Assembly (NCBI GenBank): GCA_009776305.1
Contig: WRLY01000001.1
Span: 620,001 to 684,000 of the forward strand
From: Oscillospiraceae bacterium
Lineage (GTDB): Bacteria; Bacillota; Clostridia; Oscillospirales; Ruminococcaceae
DNA: 64,000 nucleotides
Direction of reading: 5' to 3'
Each line of letters starts with the position of its first letter. Position 1 is the first letter of the stretch. This document shows, piece after piece, positions 33,091-42,049 of the stretch. The notes under the pieces are model-generated. The model was not told the DNA's origin. It searched no databases and worked only from the letters and a program-made list of their open reading frames with translations. The translations under genes and the position numbers were made by a program.

Positions 33091-34351
33091 GGTTTTCTCG
33101 TGCTTCCTTTTCTTTATAATGTGGGCAGTTTTTTAAACGGCAGTTTTTCGGTACGCTGTGCGCTCCGCAGGAATCATTTTGGTGTGCCTTTGTTTCTTTT
33201 GAGGTGGGCTCTTCTTCGTCGGGGAAGTATTCCACGGTCGGGGAATCTTCGTCTTCGGAAAAATATCCGTCGGTTGATGAAGTTTCATCGTTAGGGAAAA
33301 AATCTTCGATTACAGGTTCACTGTCGTCTGAATTATCGGAAAAATATTCTTCATTTTGCGAATCTTCCGAATCTTCCGAATCTTCCGAATCTTCATTACG
33401 GGGTAAGTATTCTTCATAAAGTGAATTCTCGTTGTCTGAGGAATATTCCTCAGTTTGCGAATTTTCATCGTTGTAGTCGTTGGAGTGAAGGTAGTTTTCC
33501 TGTTCGCGGCTGATTTGGCTTATTCCGAGGGCGGTGATTTCTTCTCGTGTGGCGTTAAGTTCGCTTTCAAGGGCGCATATAGTTTGGTCATATTCCTGCA
33601 TGTTTTGGTAAATCTCGGGGATTTGGCAGGGTTCTTTTGAGTCCTCAATGTGCGCGCTGTATTCTTCATAATCCATCCCGGTTTCGGTTTTTAAGACATT
33701 ATTCTTGGCGCGGAAAATCTCGCTTGCTTTGGCAAGATTTTCGGCAAGTTCTCTTTCCCGATCTTTTAGGGACAGGAGGCGGTTATAATCCGTGAGATTT
33801 TCGCCTGTAAGCTTGCGTCCGCTGTCGTCAATGGGGTTGCTGTGAAGCTTTTTGGGTATCGCCTGGGCGTTCAGGGTGTCTATGAAACGAGCAAGTCCTT
33901 CGGGGATGTCTACGCTTTTGAGTTCTACCTCATAGCTTAAACGGGGGAAGAATGCCCCCTCGCGGTGATTCTTAGGGCTAACGCGGGTGAACAGCTTTGT
34001 ATCGTCTTCACCGTCCTGAACGCCTGTGATTTCAGCATCGAAAGAAACCTTGGTTTTTGAAATTTTAAGTCCGCTCGGCGGATAGATTGATAGTAGCGGT
34101 ATTTCAAGGCTGATACATTCAGATACGGGGTTGTCAAGAGCGTCGGAGCGGATTTGGTCATAAAGCATTTGAACAGTCCGTAGATGAACAACCGATTTGC
34201 CTGACGGGTCGTATTCAAGGTCGCCCGCACCGGATATAAAGTCCATTATACTCGCGCCGAGTCTTACGTTGGCTTCAGAAACAGCTTTCAGGGGGGCATA
34301 TACCAATTGGTTAAGTTCTATTGTGTTTTCGGGGAAATTCTTATTTTTCAT
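33083..34351 (-). CDS. DUF2589-like protein with acidic repeat tail and Cys/His end
   Basis: The 422-residue protein begins with a DUF2589-like helix (VYAPLKAVSEANVRLGASI) and beta domain (CISLEIPLLSIYPPSGLKIS, KVSFDAEI), then a coiled coil (about 185-280). A strongly acidic, Ser/Tyr/Phe-rich stretch (about 285-385) built from repeats like EEYFSDNSDDSE follows, including a run of SED triplets. The C-terminus CGAHSVPKNCRLKNCPHY could bind zinc. The acidic tail is probably disordered and may bind a basic or calcium partner; this is inference. Ribosome binding site AAGGAGAAC. Confidence 0.72.
   Translation of the reverse strand: MKNKNFPENTIELNQLVYAPLKAVSEANVRLGASIMDFISGAGDLEYDPSGKSVVHLRTVQMLYDQIRSDALDNPVSECISLEIPLLSIYPPSGLKISKTKVSFDAEITGVQDGEDDTKLFTRVSPKNHREGAFFPRLSYEVELKSVDIPEGLARFIDTLNAQAIPKKLHSNPIDDSGRKLTGENLTDYNRLLSLKDRERELAENLAKASEIFRAKNNVLKTETGMDYEEYSAHIEDSKEPCQIPEIYQNMQEYDQTICALESELNATREEITALGISQISREQENYLHSNDYNDENSQTEEYSSDNENSLYEEYLPRNEDSEDSEDSEDSQNEEYFSDNSDDSEPVIEDFFPNDETSSTDGYFSEDEDSPTVEYFPDEEEPTSKETKAHQNDSCGAHSVPKNCRLKNCPHYKEKEARENHE
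33360..33394. repeat. 9-bp tandem repeat encoding SED triplets
   Basis: GAATCTTCC is repeated nearly four times without interruption. On the minus strand it encodes the SED repeats in the acidic tail of the DUF2589-like protein. Such a repeat can change copy number by slippage in frame. Confidence 0.85.
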
Positions 34352-34377
34352 ATTCGTTCTCCTTAATAATTTTTGAT

Positions 34378-34815
34378 TCAGGACTTGGATTTGAGGTTAA
34401 ATCCGCAACGGCGGCATAATGGGTTTTGTTTATCGGGGGTTTTGCAGGTGAACCCCGATTCAGTTAAGGACAATTTGTCGGATTTCGGGTTTTTCTGAAA
34501 TTTTGACCTGAATGCGGCTACGGCTGAAACAATGGCGACTATGCCGATAATAATATTTGATGTATCTATTCCACCGCTGTTGACTACCTGACTCAATGTT
34601 TCTTCAATACGGATTACTTCCATCATGATTTCCGAGAAGGCTGAAATATGAGAATCAACTGAATGTGATTCATCGTAGCAATAAAGGTCGTTAATTTTGG
34701 AAAAAACTTCGGTAACGGTATCTTCAAAATCGTCAAGGTCGGGGGCAACGTCAAAGTTAGTCTCTTCTGTCTGCAATATGTCTTCTGAGCTTGAATATTC
34801 GTCACTGTTTTGCAT
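34378..34815 (-). CDS. small acidic membrane protein with Cys-rich C-terminus
   Basis: The 145-residue protein has an acidic N-terminus, one helix-forming middle region, a hydrophobic segment (SNIIIGIVAIVSAVAAF, about 85-101) and a C-terminal CKTPDKQNPLCRRCGFNL that looks like a minimal zinc ribbon. No family is recognised. Its ATG overlaps the stop codon of the upstream MalT-like regulator (TAATG), so translation is coupled. Possible role: membrane anchor or sensor for the regulator; unsupported beyond context. Confidence 0.65.
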   Translation of the reverse strand: MQNSDEYSSSEDILQTEETNFDVAPDLDDFEDTVTEVFSKINDLYCYDESHSVDSHISAFSEIMMEVIRIEETLSQVVNSGGIDTSNIIIGIVAIVSAVAAFRSKFQKNPKSDKLSLTESGFTCKTPDKQNPLCRRCGFNLKSKS

Positions 34816-37097
34816 TATATAAGTCCTTTCTCCTGCGCTTTAATTATGGCGTCGGCAGAATTTCTCACTTCAAGCTTTTCGTAAAGCTTTTTTATATGGT
34901 CTCGCACCGTCGTTATTTTAAGAGCGGTATCTTCGGCGATTTTATTATAGGTAAAGCCTTGGCTCAAAAATAACAGCATTTGTTTTTGCCTTTTTGAAAG
35001 GGACAGATTTTTGTCCGACAGGAAAATTCCGCCCGTGCGGTTTTTCTTGTTTTTTACATGCAGGAGTATCTTTTGGGACGGCTGTAAAATTTGCGTTTCT
35101 CCTGCGTGGGGTTTAGCTTTTTTCCTGGAGCGCCAGTAGCATTTTTCAATCAGGAATGATACGCCTGTTCCGAACCTTGCGATTGCCGCAGGCAGGTTTT
35201 CTTTTTCGGCAAGGGCTATGGCTTTTTCCATGTAGCGTACAGCTTTTGGTAATTGCTGTTTTTTCTGAAACGCCAGCGCGAAAAGTACAAGGCAGGTCGT
35301 TTCTATGCGGGGCAAATTTAAAGTTTCGGCAAAAGTGCATAAATCCTTTAGACGTATAATTGCCGTGTTTTCATCATCGTCCGCGATAAACGCCAACGCG
35401 TCGGTAATGCAGTCCTCGATGTTTGCGAAGCATATTTTCGGACTTACCGATTCGGCGCGTGATGACAGCCATTCTTTTGCCGCGGAAATATCGCCTTTCA
35501 GAATAAACAGCTCGGCTTGGAAACGCCTGAAAGCTTTGTAGTTTTGCGAGTTTTCGGGATTATCACAGCTTAGAACCCGTTTTTGAAAAGCCTGAGTTTC
35601 ACTGTCGGCTTGCCCGTAAGCGAAAAGCTCGCGCAATACATTGATTGAAAGGGTGAAATATGCGGGTTGAAGCTGATTATCGCATTTGTTTTTTATATCT
35701 TCTAAAATCGTAAACGCCTTTTCAAATTCCATGTTAAAATATAGTTCGCCGCACTTTACAAGGGCATCATGAACTGTTGAAGATTCGCTTGAAACGCCGG
35801 AGAAAATATGGGAATAAAGCCGTGTATTTTCATTTGGATATGGGCTTGTGAAAATATGGGTGTTTAAAATATTGCTTATATTAGGGAAATGCTTTCGGAA
35901 TACGGAAATATCATTCAGGCTTTTTATGTCGCCGTGGGCGGCGTTGTAAAGATTTATGAGAAATCCGGAGGCTTGTCCGGGGTTTTCTCCGGGTTTTTGC
36001 TGTAGTTTTTCAAGAGCGGGTAAAGAAAGACCAATCCCCTGTTCTAAGTGTTTTTGCAGAATTTCTTCGATTAAGCCGTATTGTGTTGAAGCCGAGGCGC
36101 ATGTAAGAGCCTCTGAATATTTTTGCATAGATAAGAGCTTTCGGCTTATTTCAGCGCAGACTTTTAAAGATTCTTCGGCGTTCACACGATGTGTTTTTTC
36201 AAGATATAATTTTAGCAAGCCGTGAAACGTAAAGGTTTCATACGATATATCAATAAGCCCCGTTGTGCGTGATAGTTCGTTTAACTGATTTAGCAGGGCT
36301 TCATTATCTTGCATGTTTTTTAAAATGCCAGCAGGTATATTTTCAAGAAACGCCAAGGCGGAGAGGGTTTTTACAGAATTTTCGGACAAGCTTCTCAGCG
36401 TTAAATAGTCAAGCGCGGCACAAAAGTGTTTGGGGAATTGCGATTCGTCATATAGTCCGCCGCCGTAAAGCGTTTCGGCAATAAAGCCGGCAGAACCGCA
36501 ACTTTGACGTGCGAGGCGCAGGGCGTTTGCGGTGCTTATATGTAATTTGTTATGCTCGGCTGATTTTTTGATTTCGGTTTGGCTGAAAGCTAAGTCTTTT
36601 GCAGTTATTTGTTTTATTTTTCCCCTGCATTGTTCTTCGTTAAATACGGCTGACAGAGATGTTCGGCTGATAATAATAAGCGATGTTTTTCCCGCGCATA
36701 AGCGATAGAAACTTTTTAAGGTTTCGGCGGCTTCTTCCGAGCGGCAAAGGTGAAAATCGTCTATTATAAACGCGTCGGGCATAGTAACTGACGACTCGCC
36801 TGAGACAAAGCCGCTTATTTTGTCAAGCAGACAGGCGGGGTCGCTTATAATGCCGCCTGAAGGTTTACGGTTAAATTCGAGAAGAAGACGTGTTATATGA
36901 TTTAAGAAAAAAGGCGGGCGGTTCATGAAAGGCTCGAAACGCAGATGCAAGTAATTATACTGCAAGGTTTCCATAGCGTCAATCACCGCAGTGGTTTTAC
37001 CGAAAAGGAGAGGGGCGGTAACCAAGATGATTTCATCTGTTTTTTTGGCACGCAGGAATTTTTGGGTAATGCGCCGACGGCTCAAAACAGTTATCAC
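34815..37097 (-). CDS. MalT/LuxR-type large ATP-binding transcriptional regulator
   Basis: The 760-residue STAND-type regulator has an N-terminal nucleotide-binding domain (P-loop-like APLLFGKTTAV, Walker B DAFIIDDFHLC), a middle helical repeat region (about 330-660) and a C-terminal LuxR helix-turn-helix (LSKRQKQMLLFLSQGFTYNKIAE, KITTVRDHIKKLYEKLEV). The P-loop lacks the usual first glycine (AxxxxGKT). Such activators oligomerise on ligand binding. The GTG start at 37097 follows AAAGGAGTG. It heads the minus-strand cassette and is the obvious candidate regulator of that cassette and perhaps of the divergent phage module. Confidence 0.88.
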   Translation of the reverse strand: MITVLSRRRITQKFLRAKKTDEIILVTAPLLFGKTTAVIDAMETLQYNYLHLRFEPFMNRPPFFLNHITRLLLEFNRKPSGGIISDPACLLDKISGFVSGESSVTMPDAFIIDDFHLCRSEEAAETLKSFYRLCAGKTSLIIISRTSLSAVFNEEQCRGKIKQITAKDLAFSQTEIKKSAEHNKLHISTANALRLARQSCGSAGFIAETLYGGGLYDESQFPKHFCAALDYLTLRSLSENSVKTLSALAFLENIPAGILKNMQDNEALLNQLNELSRTTGLIDISYETFTFHGLLKLYLEKTHRVNAEESLKVCAEISRKLLSMQKYSEALTCASASTQYGLIEEILQKHLEQGIGLSLPALEKLQQKPGENPGQASGFLINLYNAAHGDIKSLNDISVFRKHFPNISNILNTHIFTSPYPNENTRLYSHIFSGVSSESSTVHDALVKCGELYFNMEFEKAFTILEDIKNKCDNQLQPAYFTLSINVLRELFAYGQADSETQAFQKRVLSCDNPENSQNYKAFRRFQAELFILKGDISAAKEWLSSRAESVSPKICFANIEDCITDALAFIADDDENTAIIRLKDLCTFAETLNLPRIETTCLVLFALAFQKKQQLPKAVRYMEKAIALAEKENLPAAIARFGTGVSFLIEKCYWRSRKKAKPHAGETQILQPSQKILLHVKNKKNRTGGIFLSDKNLSLSKRQKQMLLFLSQGFTYNKIAEDTALKITTVRDHIKKLYEKLEVRNSADAIIKAQEKGLI

Positions 37098-37593
37098 TTA
37101 TGTCACTCCTTTCTTGCGTAGCGGGTCATGTCATGGTTTTTATTATAGAGGTTATTTTAAAGCCGAAAAACCATGTTTATAGGTGTTGCTGTGATAAAGT
37201 GACCTAAGTCAAGTTCGCGAGAAAAAGGGCGGATTTCTTTCGGCGCAACCGATAACTTTTTTCAACATAATTCGACTGCTATTATAATACCGCCGTTAAA
37301 GAGTGAATTTAGCCGATATTTGCCGAAATAGCAAAAAAAGCCCGCACAATGCAGTTATTGTCTTTTAAATTTTAAAGGACTATAACTTACGTGCGGGCAA
37401 TGTAATAATATCAGATAACCAATAGAGAACGGGAAGATTTATACAATCATCGGAATCAGTCCTTTCTTTTGAATTTAATTCATTTTAACCTAAATCCTCA
37501 CAGGGTAAAATCCTGTTTATACCGCCTCTGATTTCTTTGCATTGCAATGCACCATGAAACTGTGCTAACATATATCATGGGAGGATTGAACAC
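37098..37593. other. 496-bp intergenic region between the MalT cassette and the phage module
   Basis: No gene is supported. It holds a 59-base hairpin with a minus-direction T-run (37340-37398). A perfect 12-bp palindrome GCATTGCAATGC (37539-37550) lies upstream of the small-terminase-like gene. Weak promoter-like sites occur: a minus TATAAT at 37143-37148 near the regulator start, and a minus TTTACC-16-TAAAAT upstream of the hairpin. No attachment-site repeat was recognised. Confidence 0.6.
37340..37398 (-). terminator. long hairpin with minus-strand T-run (orphan terminator or attenuator)
   Basis: Outer stem GCCCGCAC (37340-37347) with GTGCGGGC (37391-37398); inner stem AGTTAT with ATAACT, then GTC with GAC, then TTTTAAA with TTTAAAA. 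On the minus strand it is followed by TTTTTTTGC, the form of an intrinsic terminator. No minus-strand gene lies upstream, so it ends either a small RNA or the 5' leader of the regulator gene 240 bases further on. Confidence 0.75.
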
Positions 37594-37884
37594 ATGAGAA
37601 AGACAGAAGCCGACTCAAAAAAAGAAGCTTACTCAAAAGCGCGCACTACAACCCTTTCCGCATATTTCGCCGAAAACAGAGGGAAAATCCTCGATTTCGG
37701 CGATTACTTTTTAGAAAAGCTTTCGGACAGGGAGTTGCTTGACAATTTAGCTGAAAAGGATTTGGAAAAGTTAGCGCGAATATTTAAGCTGATGTTTGAC
37801 AAAAGCTTTGCCGGAGAGGAAAAAGCCGAAAAGGAGCAAAACCGTGTATTGGAGGAAATTCTGGGGATTTTTAAAAATCATTAA
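37594..37884 (+). CDS. putative small terminase subunit
   Basis: This 96-residue, charged, helical protein lies 14 bases before the large terminase. Position and size fit a small terminase subunit, but the sequence itself is not diagnostic and no clear DNA-binding helix-turn-helix is seen; the N-terminus is Lys-rich (RKTEADSKKEAYSKAR). The ribosome binding site is GGGAGG. It is the first gene of the phage-type module. Confidence 0.55.
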   Translation: MRKTEADSKKEAYSKARTTTLSAYFAENRGKILDFGDYFLEKLSDRELLDNLAEKDLEKLARIFKLMFDKSFAGEEKAEKEQNRVLEEILGIFKNH

Positions 37885-37898
37885 AGGGGTGGGCGTTA

Positions 37899-39173
37899 TT
37901 GAAAGATTTATTATCAAAAAGACAACGGGAGTGCCTTGAATATCTGAAAAGCGGCGGCTTAAAGCGAATTAATATCCTTGAGGGGAGTGTGCGTTCGGGT
38001 AAGACATATATTTCCCTGCTCTTATGGGGGTTTTGGATTGTCACAAAGGAAGCCTCCTGCACCTTTATGATGGCGGGGAAGACGCTGACCACTCTAAAAC
38101 GCAATGTCCTTGAACCGCTGGCGGATATATTCGGGGCGGAAAGTTTTAATTATTCAACAGGTAAAAAGGAAGCGTCGCTTTTCGGGCGGCGTATTTATTT
38201 GGAAGGGGTCAGCGACTCTCGGAGCGAGGGTAAAATCCGTGGGCTGACCCTTGACGGAGCTTATTGCGACGAGCTTTCTCTGTTTGAGGAGGACTTTTTC
38301 AAAATGCTGTTGTCAAGGCTTTCAAAGCACGGTGCAAAGCTTTTCGCGACTACCAACCCCGACCACCCTAATCACTGGCTTAAAAGGGATTATCTCGATA
38401 ATCGGGAATTAGATTTGTTAGACGTGAAATTTACCCTTGATGATAATATCCATCTTGACAAAAAATATGTCGAAAGCCTCAAAAAAGAATACAAGGGCAT
38501 GTATTATGAGCGCTTTATTTTGGGGTTGTGGGTAGCGGCAGAGGGCAGAATTTATTCCGAGTTCGACAAAGGCGGGGCGGTTTTAAGCGAGGTTGAATTG
38601 CACCGCCGTCTTGAATATAACCCGCCGCTGTTCACTGTGGTCGGGGTGGATTTCGGCGGGAACAGGAGTGCCAGTGTTTTCAGCCTTGTGGGGTTCGACA
38701 AAGGGTTTAAAAACGTATATTTACTTCGGGAATATTACGATAAGGAGAACAAGTCTGCGGAAAGCTTGATAGAGGCGTTTACCGAAAAAATTTCCGAATG
38801 GAGGGAAGAATTTCCGCCCCTCAAAGCGGTCTACTGTGACAGCGCGGAACAGCTTTTGGTCAAGAGTTTTCGTCACGCCGTACCCGTGGAGGTTAAAAAT
38901 GCCCTGAAAAGACCTGTTAATCAGCGGGTTGCAATGTTATGCAGACTTATTTCAGCAGGCAGGTTTTTTGTGAATTCAAGCTGCGTGAAGTTTATTGAGT
39001 CAATGGAAACAGCCGTTTGGGACAGCGGAAGAGCGGGAGTCGCATCTAAGTCTGAATCAGCCTCCAAACCGGGCAAAGATGTGAGGCTTGACGACGGGAG
39101 CGTTAATATTGACTCGTTAGACGGGTTTGAATACGCGATTGAAAGGTACGAGAGGGAATTGTTTAAATTCTAA
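37899..39173 (+). CDS. phage terminase large subunit (PBSX/XtmB type)
   Basis: TerL is the ATPase-nuclease motor that packages DNA into proheads. The 424-residue protein has Walker A GSVRSGKTYISLL (about residue 28), Walker B LTLDGAYCDELSLFEE, the coupling motif TTNPDHPNHW, and a C-terminal RNase-H-like nuclease with Asp in VVGVDFGGNRSASVF and a second acidic site in AVYCDSAEQ. All ATPase and nuclease acids I can check are present, so the motor looks functional. TTG start behind AAAGGGGTGGG. Confidence 0.92.
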   Translation: MKDLLSKRQRECLEYLKSGGLKRINILEGSVRSGKTYISLLLWGFWIVTKEASCTFMMAGKTLTTLKRNVLEPLADIFGAESFNYSTGKKEASLFGRRIYLEGVSDSRSEGKIRGLTLDGAYCDELSLFEEDFFKMLLSRLSKHGAKLFATTNPDHPNHWLKRDYLDNRELDLLDVKFTLDDNIHLDKKYVESLKKEYKGMYYERFILGLWVAAEGRIYSEFDKGGAVLSEVELHRRLEYNPPLFTVVGVDFGGNRSASVFSLVGFDKGFKNVYLLREYYDKENKSAESLIEAFTEKISEWREEFPPLKAVYCDSAEQLLVKSFRHAVPVEVKNALKRPVNQRVAMLCRLISAGRFFVNSSCVKFIESMETAVWDSGRAGVASKSESASKPGKDVRLDDGSVNIDSLDGFEYAIERYERELFKF

Positions 39174-39266
39174 TTTATAATAATCCCCCTTTAAAGTAAC
39201 GATATATTTTCAGTCTTTTTGTCGCCATTTTTAAAGGGGATTAGTATTAAAACGAAAGGAAATTTT

Positions 39267-40661
39267 ATGAACATCAGAAATATATTCAGAAAAAATATAA
39301 GCACTCCGCAGGGACATCAGGCTTATACTTTAAGCGACATTGAACGCTGTAAGCATATTTATGCGGGGGGCGGCGAATGGCGGTACGCCCGAAAGGGCGG
39401 GATTGAGGGCGGCATGAGGAGGGTTAATTCCCTTGGAGCGGCAAAGGCACTCTGCACTGAACTTTCCGCACTCTGCTTTTCGGAGCAGGCAGATTTCGGG
39501 TTTGTTTCAAAAGAGGTTGAAAGCTTCGTCGGCGACGTTTTGCGAAATAACGGCTTTTGGCGGTGCTTTCCGCTGTTTCTTGAAAAAATGTTTGCCCTCG
39601 GCGCAGGGGTAATAAAAGTATATTGCGAGAAAGAAGAAATCCGTCTGAATTACATAGGCGGCGACCGTTTTATCCCCACTCAGTATGATGAAAAAGGGGT
39701 TTACGGCGGGGTGATTATTTCTTGTTTTGAGCGGGATGGCAAGCGTTTTCATTTGCATGAAAAACATGAAAGAACCGATTGCGGCGGCGACTATTTAATC
39801 ACTAACGCGCTTTATGACGTTGACAGCAATAAAGAGCTTGAACTAAAAGAATTTTTCCCGAATCTGCAAAAGGAAACAAGGGTCAAAAACCTTAAAAAGC
39901 CGCTTTTTGTTTATTTCAGACCCGCATCGGTTAATAACGTGGGGGATAACCCATTGGGAATGTCGGTCTTGGCAAACGCCGCCGATATTTTGAAAAGTCT
40001 TGATATAGTTTTCGACAGCCTTGAACGGGAATTCGTGTTGGGGAAAAAGCGCATTATAGTACCTACTTCGGCAATCAAAGGCGAGTATGGTGAAGACGGC
40101 AAGCTGCATAAATTTTTCGATACGGCGGACGAGGTATATCAGGCGTTTTCCGCAAATGACCGCGAGGAATTAAGAATAACCGATAATTCTTCCGAGTTGC
40201 GCGTTCGGGAGCATATAGATGCGATTGAAGAGCTTTTGGATTTACTTTGTATGCAGACGGGGCTTTCGCCCGGAGCGCTGTCTTATAAGAGCGCGGGTAA
40301 TCGTACAGCTACCGAGGTTATAAACCAGGGGACAAGAACCCACCGCACCAAAACGGCGCACCAGCAGCTTATACGCGAGGGTTTGAGCGATTTACTTGAA
40401 AATATAGCATTACTGGGGAAGCTTACCGGAAAGCTTCCCTTTACGCTTGGCGAAACCGAGAGTAACATCAACGTGGTTTTTGCCGACAGCGTTATGCAGG
40501 ATAATAGCGTGAGAATCGATAACGCCGTTAAACTCTTCAAGGCGGGGATTATTGACCGAAACCGCGCGCTAATGGAGGTTTACGGCTTATCGGCAGACGA
40601 ATTAAACGCGGTCAATCCCAATGTCATTACCGCGAAAGGAGGTGAAGATAATGAACAATGA
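39267..40661 (+). CDS. phage portal protein (A118/SPP1-like)
   Basis: The portal forms the dodecameric vertex for packaging and neck assembly. The ATG at 39267 follows GAAAGGA; longer in-frame extension to 39219 has no ribosome binding site. The 464-residue protein has the typical portal pattern: FALGAGVIKVYCEKEEIRLNYI, KPLFVYFRPASVNN, LGMSVLANAADILKSLD, and the C-terminal part LSPGALSYKSAGNRTATEV and TVIN-like segment. It overlaps the next gene by 11 bases. Confidence 0.88.
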   Translation: MNIRNIFRKNISTPQGHQAYTLSDIERCKHIYAGGGEWRYARKGGIEGGMRRVNSLGAAKALCTELSALCFSEQADFGFVSKEVESFVGDVLRNNGFWRCFPLFLEKMFALGAGVIKVYCEKEEIRLNYIGGDRFIPTQYDEKGVYGGVIISCFERDGKRFHLHEKHERTDCGGDYLITNALYDVDSNKELELKEFFPNLQKETRVKNLKKPLFVYFRPASVNNVGDNPLGMSVLANAADILKSLDIVFDSLEREFVLGKKRIIVPTSAIKGEYGEDGKLHKFFDTADEVYQAFSANDREELRITDNSSELRVREHIDAIEELLDLLCMQTGLSPGALSYKSAGNRTATEVINQGTRTHRTKTAHQQLIREGLSDLLENIALLGKLTGKLPFTLGETESNINVVFADSVMQDNSVRIDNAVKLFKAGIIDRNRALMEVYGLSADELNAVNPNVITAKGGEDNEQ

Positions 40662-40956
40662 ACAATTGCCAATTAACACTGAAGAAGAAATTGAAATCAA
40701 CGAAGTTGAAACCGATTCTGACGCGGAAGAGTTAAAGCTTGAAATCGAATCTTTGAAAAGCCGTGCAGACCTGCTTGTTAAGGATAACGCCGAGCTTATC
40801 TCGGATAATCTGGCGCTTAGAGCCAAAATTGAAGCCCTGCTTGAAGCAAGGGCGGCGCTACCTGAATTCTCGGTTAAAACCGAGGAGCGTTCAGACAAAT
40901 ACGGAAACGTGAGGGAGGCGTTCAAAAACAACAACCCCTTTATTAAAAGACGGTAA
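40651..40956 (+). CDS. short scaffold-like coiled-coil protein
   Basis: The 101-residue protein starts at ATG 40651 behind a full anti-16S match (AAAGGAGGTGAA). It has a very acidic N-terminus, a central coiled coil (LKLEIESLKSRADLLVKDN) and a basic C-terminus (NNNPFIKRR). This layout, and its place between portal and capsid, matches phage scaffolding proteins, which carry a capsid-binding basic tail, but it is about half the usual length. No head-maturation protease is encoded. Confidence 0.65.
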   Translation: MNNEQLPINTEEEIEINEVETDSDAEELKLEIESLKSRADLLVKDNAELISDNLALRAKIEALLEARAALPEFSVKTEERSDKYGNVREAFKNNNPFIKRR

Positions 40957-41143
40957 AATCAGTCAGCATTGTAAAAAACGGATGGCTTGAACCGCCGATT
41001 AATGAAAATTGCCCGCTTTTACTTACTTTTGGAAAGTTTGGTAATTAGCGGGAGAACCCCCAAATTGCATCTACTGACAGGGCAGTTAAGAACCTGTATT
41101 CAATACAGGCTCTAAATTTAATTATGAAAGGAAATAATTTATT
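40957..41143 (+). other. 187-bp non-coding leader before the capsid gene
   Basis: No gene is seen. Several stems can form: GGCTTGAACCGCC near 40985, GCCCGC (near 41012) with GCGGG (near 41049), and CCTGTATT with AATACAGG just before the capsid ribosome binding site. The gap is far larger than any other in this packed module and may hold a processing site or regulatory RNA that boosts capsid expression. Confidence 0.45.
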
Positions 41144-42034
41144 ATGGCAATTAACACGATTGAATACGGCTCGGTATTTCAAAAAGAATTAGACAAACAG
41201 GTTTTAGAGGGCGCGACTTCCGGCTGGATGGAGGAAAATGCGGGACAGGTGATTTATAACGGAGGCAAGGAAATAAAATTACCTATCGTTTCTACCCAGG
41301 GGCTTGCGGATTATGACCGTGATACAGGTTATTCTGCAGGGGCGGTTACTTTCACCTACGAAACCTATAAAATGGAACAGGACAGAGGCAGACGTTTCAG
41401 ATTGGACGCAATTGACGTTGACGAAACGGCGTTCGCGCTGTCTGCTGCTAATGTGGCGGGAGAATTTCAGCGCACCCGCGTTATACCTGAAGTTGACGCA
41501 TACAGATACTCAAAATTGGCGGCGCTTGCAGAAATCAAAAGCGAGTATGTCCCCGACGCCGACGATATACTATCGGAGCTTACGGCGGGGATTAGCAACG
41601 TTATGGACATAACCGGCGGCGAGGGCGAAATAGTGGTGATTATATCACGACCTGTCTATGATGTTCTGCTTTCTTCTAACGAAATTCTCAAAACCATTGA
41701 ATTCGGGAGCTTTACACAAGGAGAGGTTGATTTTGAGGTCAGATACCTTAACGGCGCATGTCTTATTCCGGTGCCGAGCGCGAGAATGAAAACGGCTTAT
41801 AATTTCCTCAGCGGCAACGACGGAGGTTTTACGCCCGCTAACACCGCTAAGGATATAAACTGGATTATCTGTCCTAAAAATGCGCCGATTGCCGTTTCCA
41901 AGACGGATAATGTAAAAATCATCCCTCCTGAAAGCAATCAGTTTGCTGATGCGTGGGATATAGATTACAGGAAATATCATGATTTATTCCTGCCGAAAAA
42001 CAAGCGGGAAGTTGTATCGGTAAGCACAAGGTAG
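41144..42034 (+). CDS. phage major capsid protein
   Basis: The 296-residue protein is of the HK97-fold type common in Gram-positive siphophages without a cleaved delta domain. Typical segments are an N-terminal arm (YGSVFQKELDKQVLEGATSG), the E-loop and beta region (GGKEIKLPIVSTQGLADYD, GYSAGAVTFTYETYKMEQDR) and P-domain helices (VIPEVDAYRYSKLAALA). It follows a long non-coding leader and has a strong GAAAGGA, fitting the need for high expression. Confidence 0.85.
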   Translation: MAINTIEYGSVFQKELDKQVLEGATSGWMEENAGQVIYNGGKEIKLPIVSTQGLADYDRDTGYSAGAVTFTYETYKMEQDRGRRFRLDAIDVDETAFALSAANVAGEFQRTRVIPEVDAYRYSKLAALAEIKSEYVPDADDILSELTAGISNVMDITGGEGEIVVIISRPVYDVLLSSNEILKTIEFGSFTQGEVDFEVRYLNGACLIPVPSARMKTAYNFLSGNDGGFTPANTAKDINWIICPKNAPIAVSKTDNVKIIPPESNQFADAWDIDYRKYHDLFLPKNKREVVSVSTR

Positions 42035-42049
42035 AGGCGCTTTGTTGCA

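Noticed and set aside
37098-37593. Hidden protein gene in the gap between the two blocks
   Set aside because: No open frame with a ribosome binding site and reasonable length on either strand; only hairpins and a palindrome.
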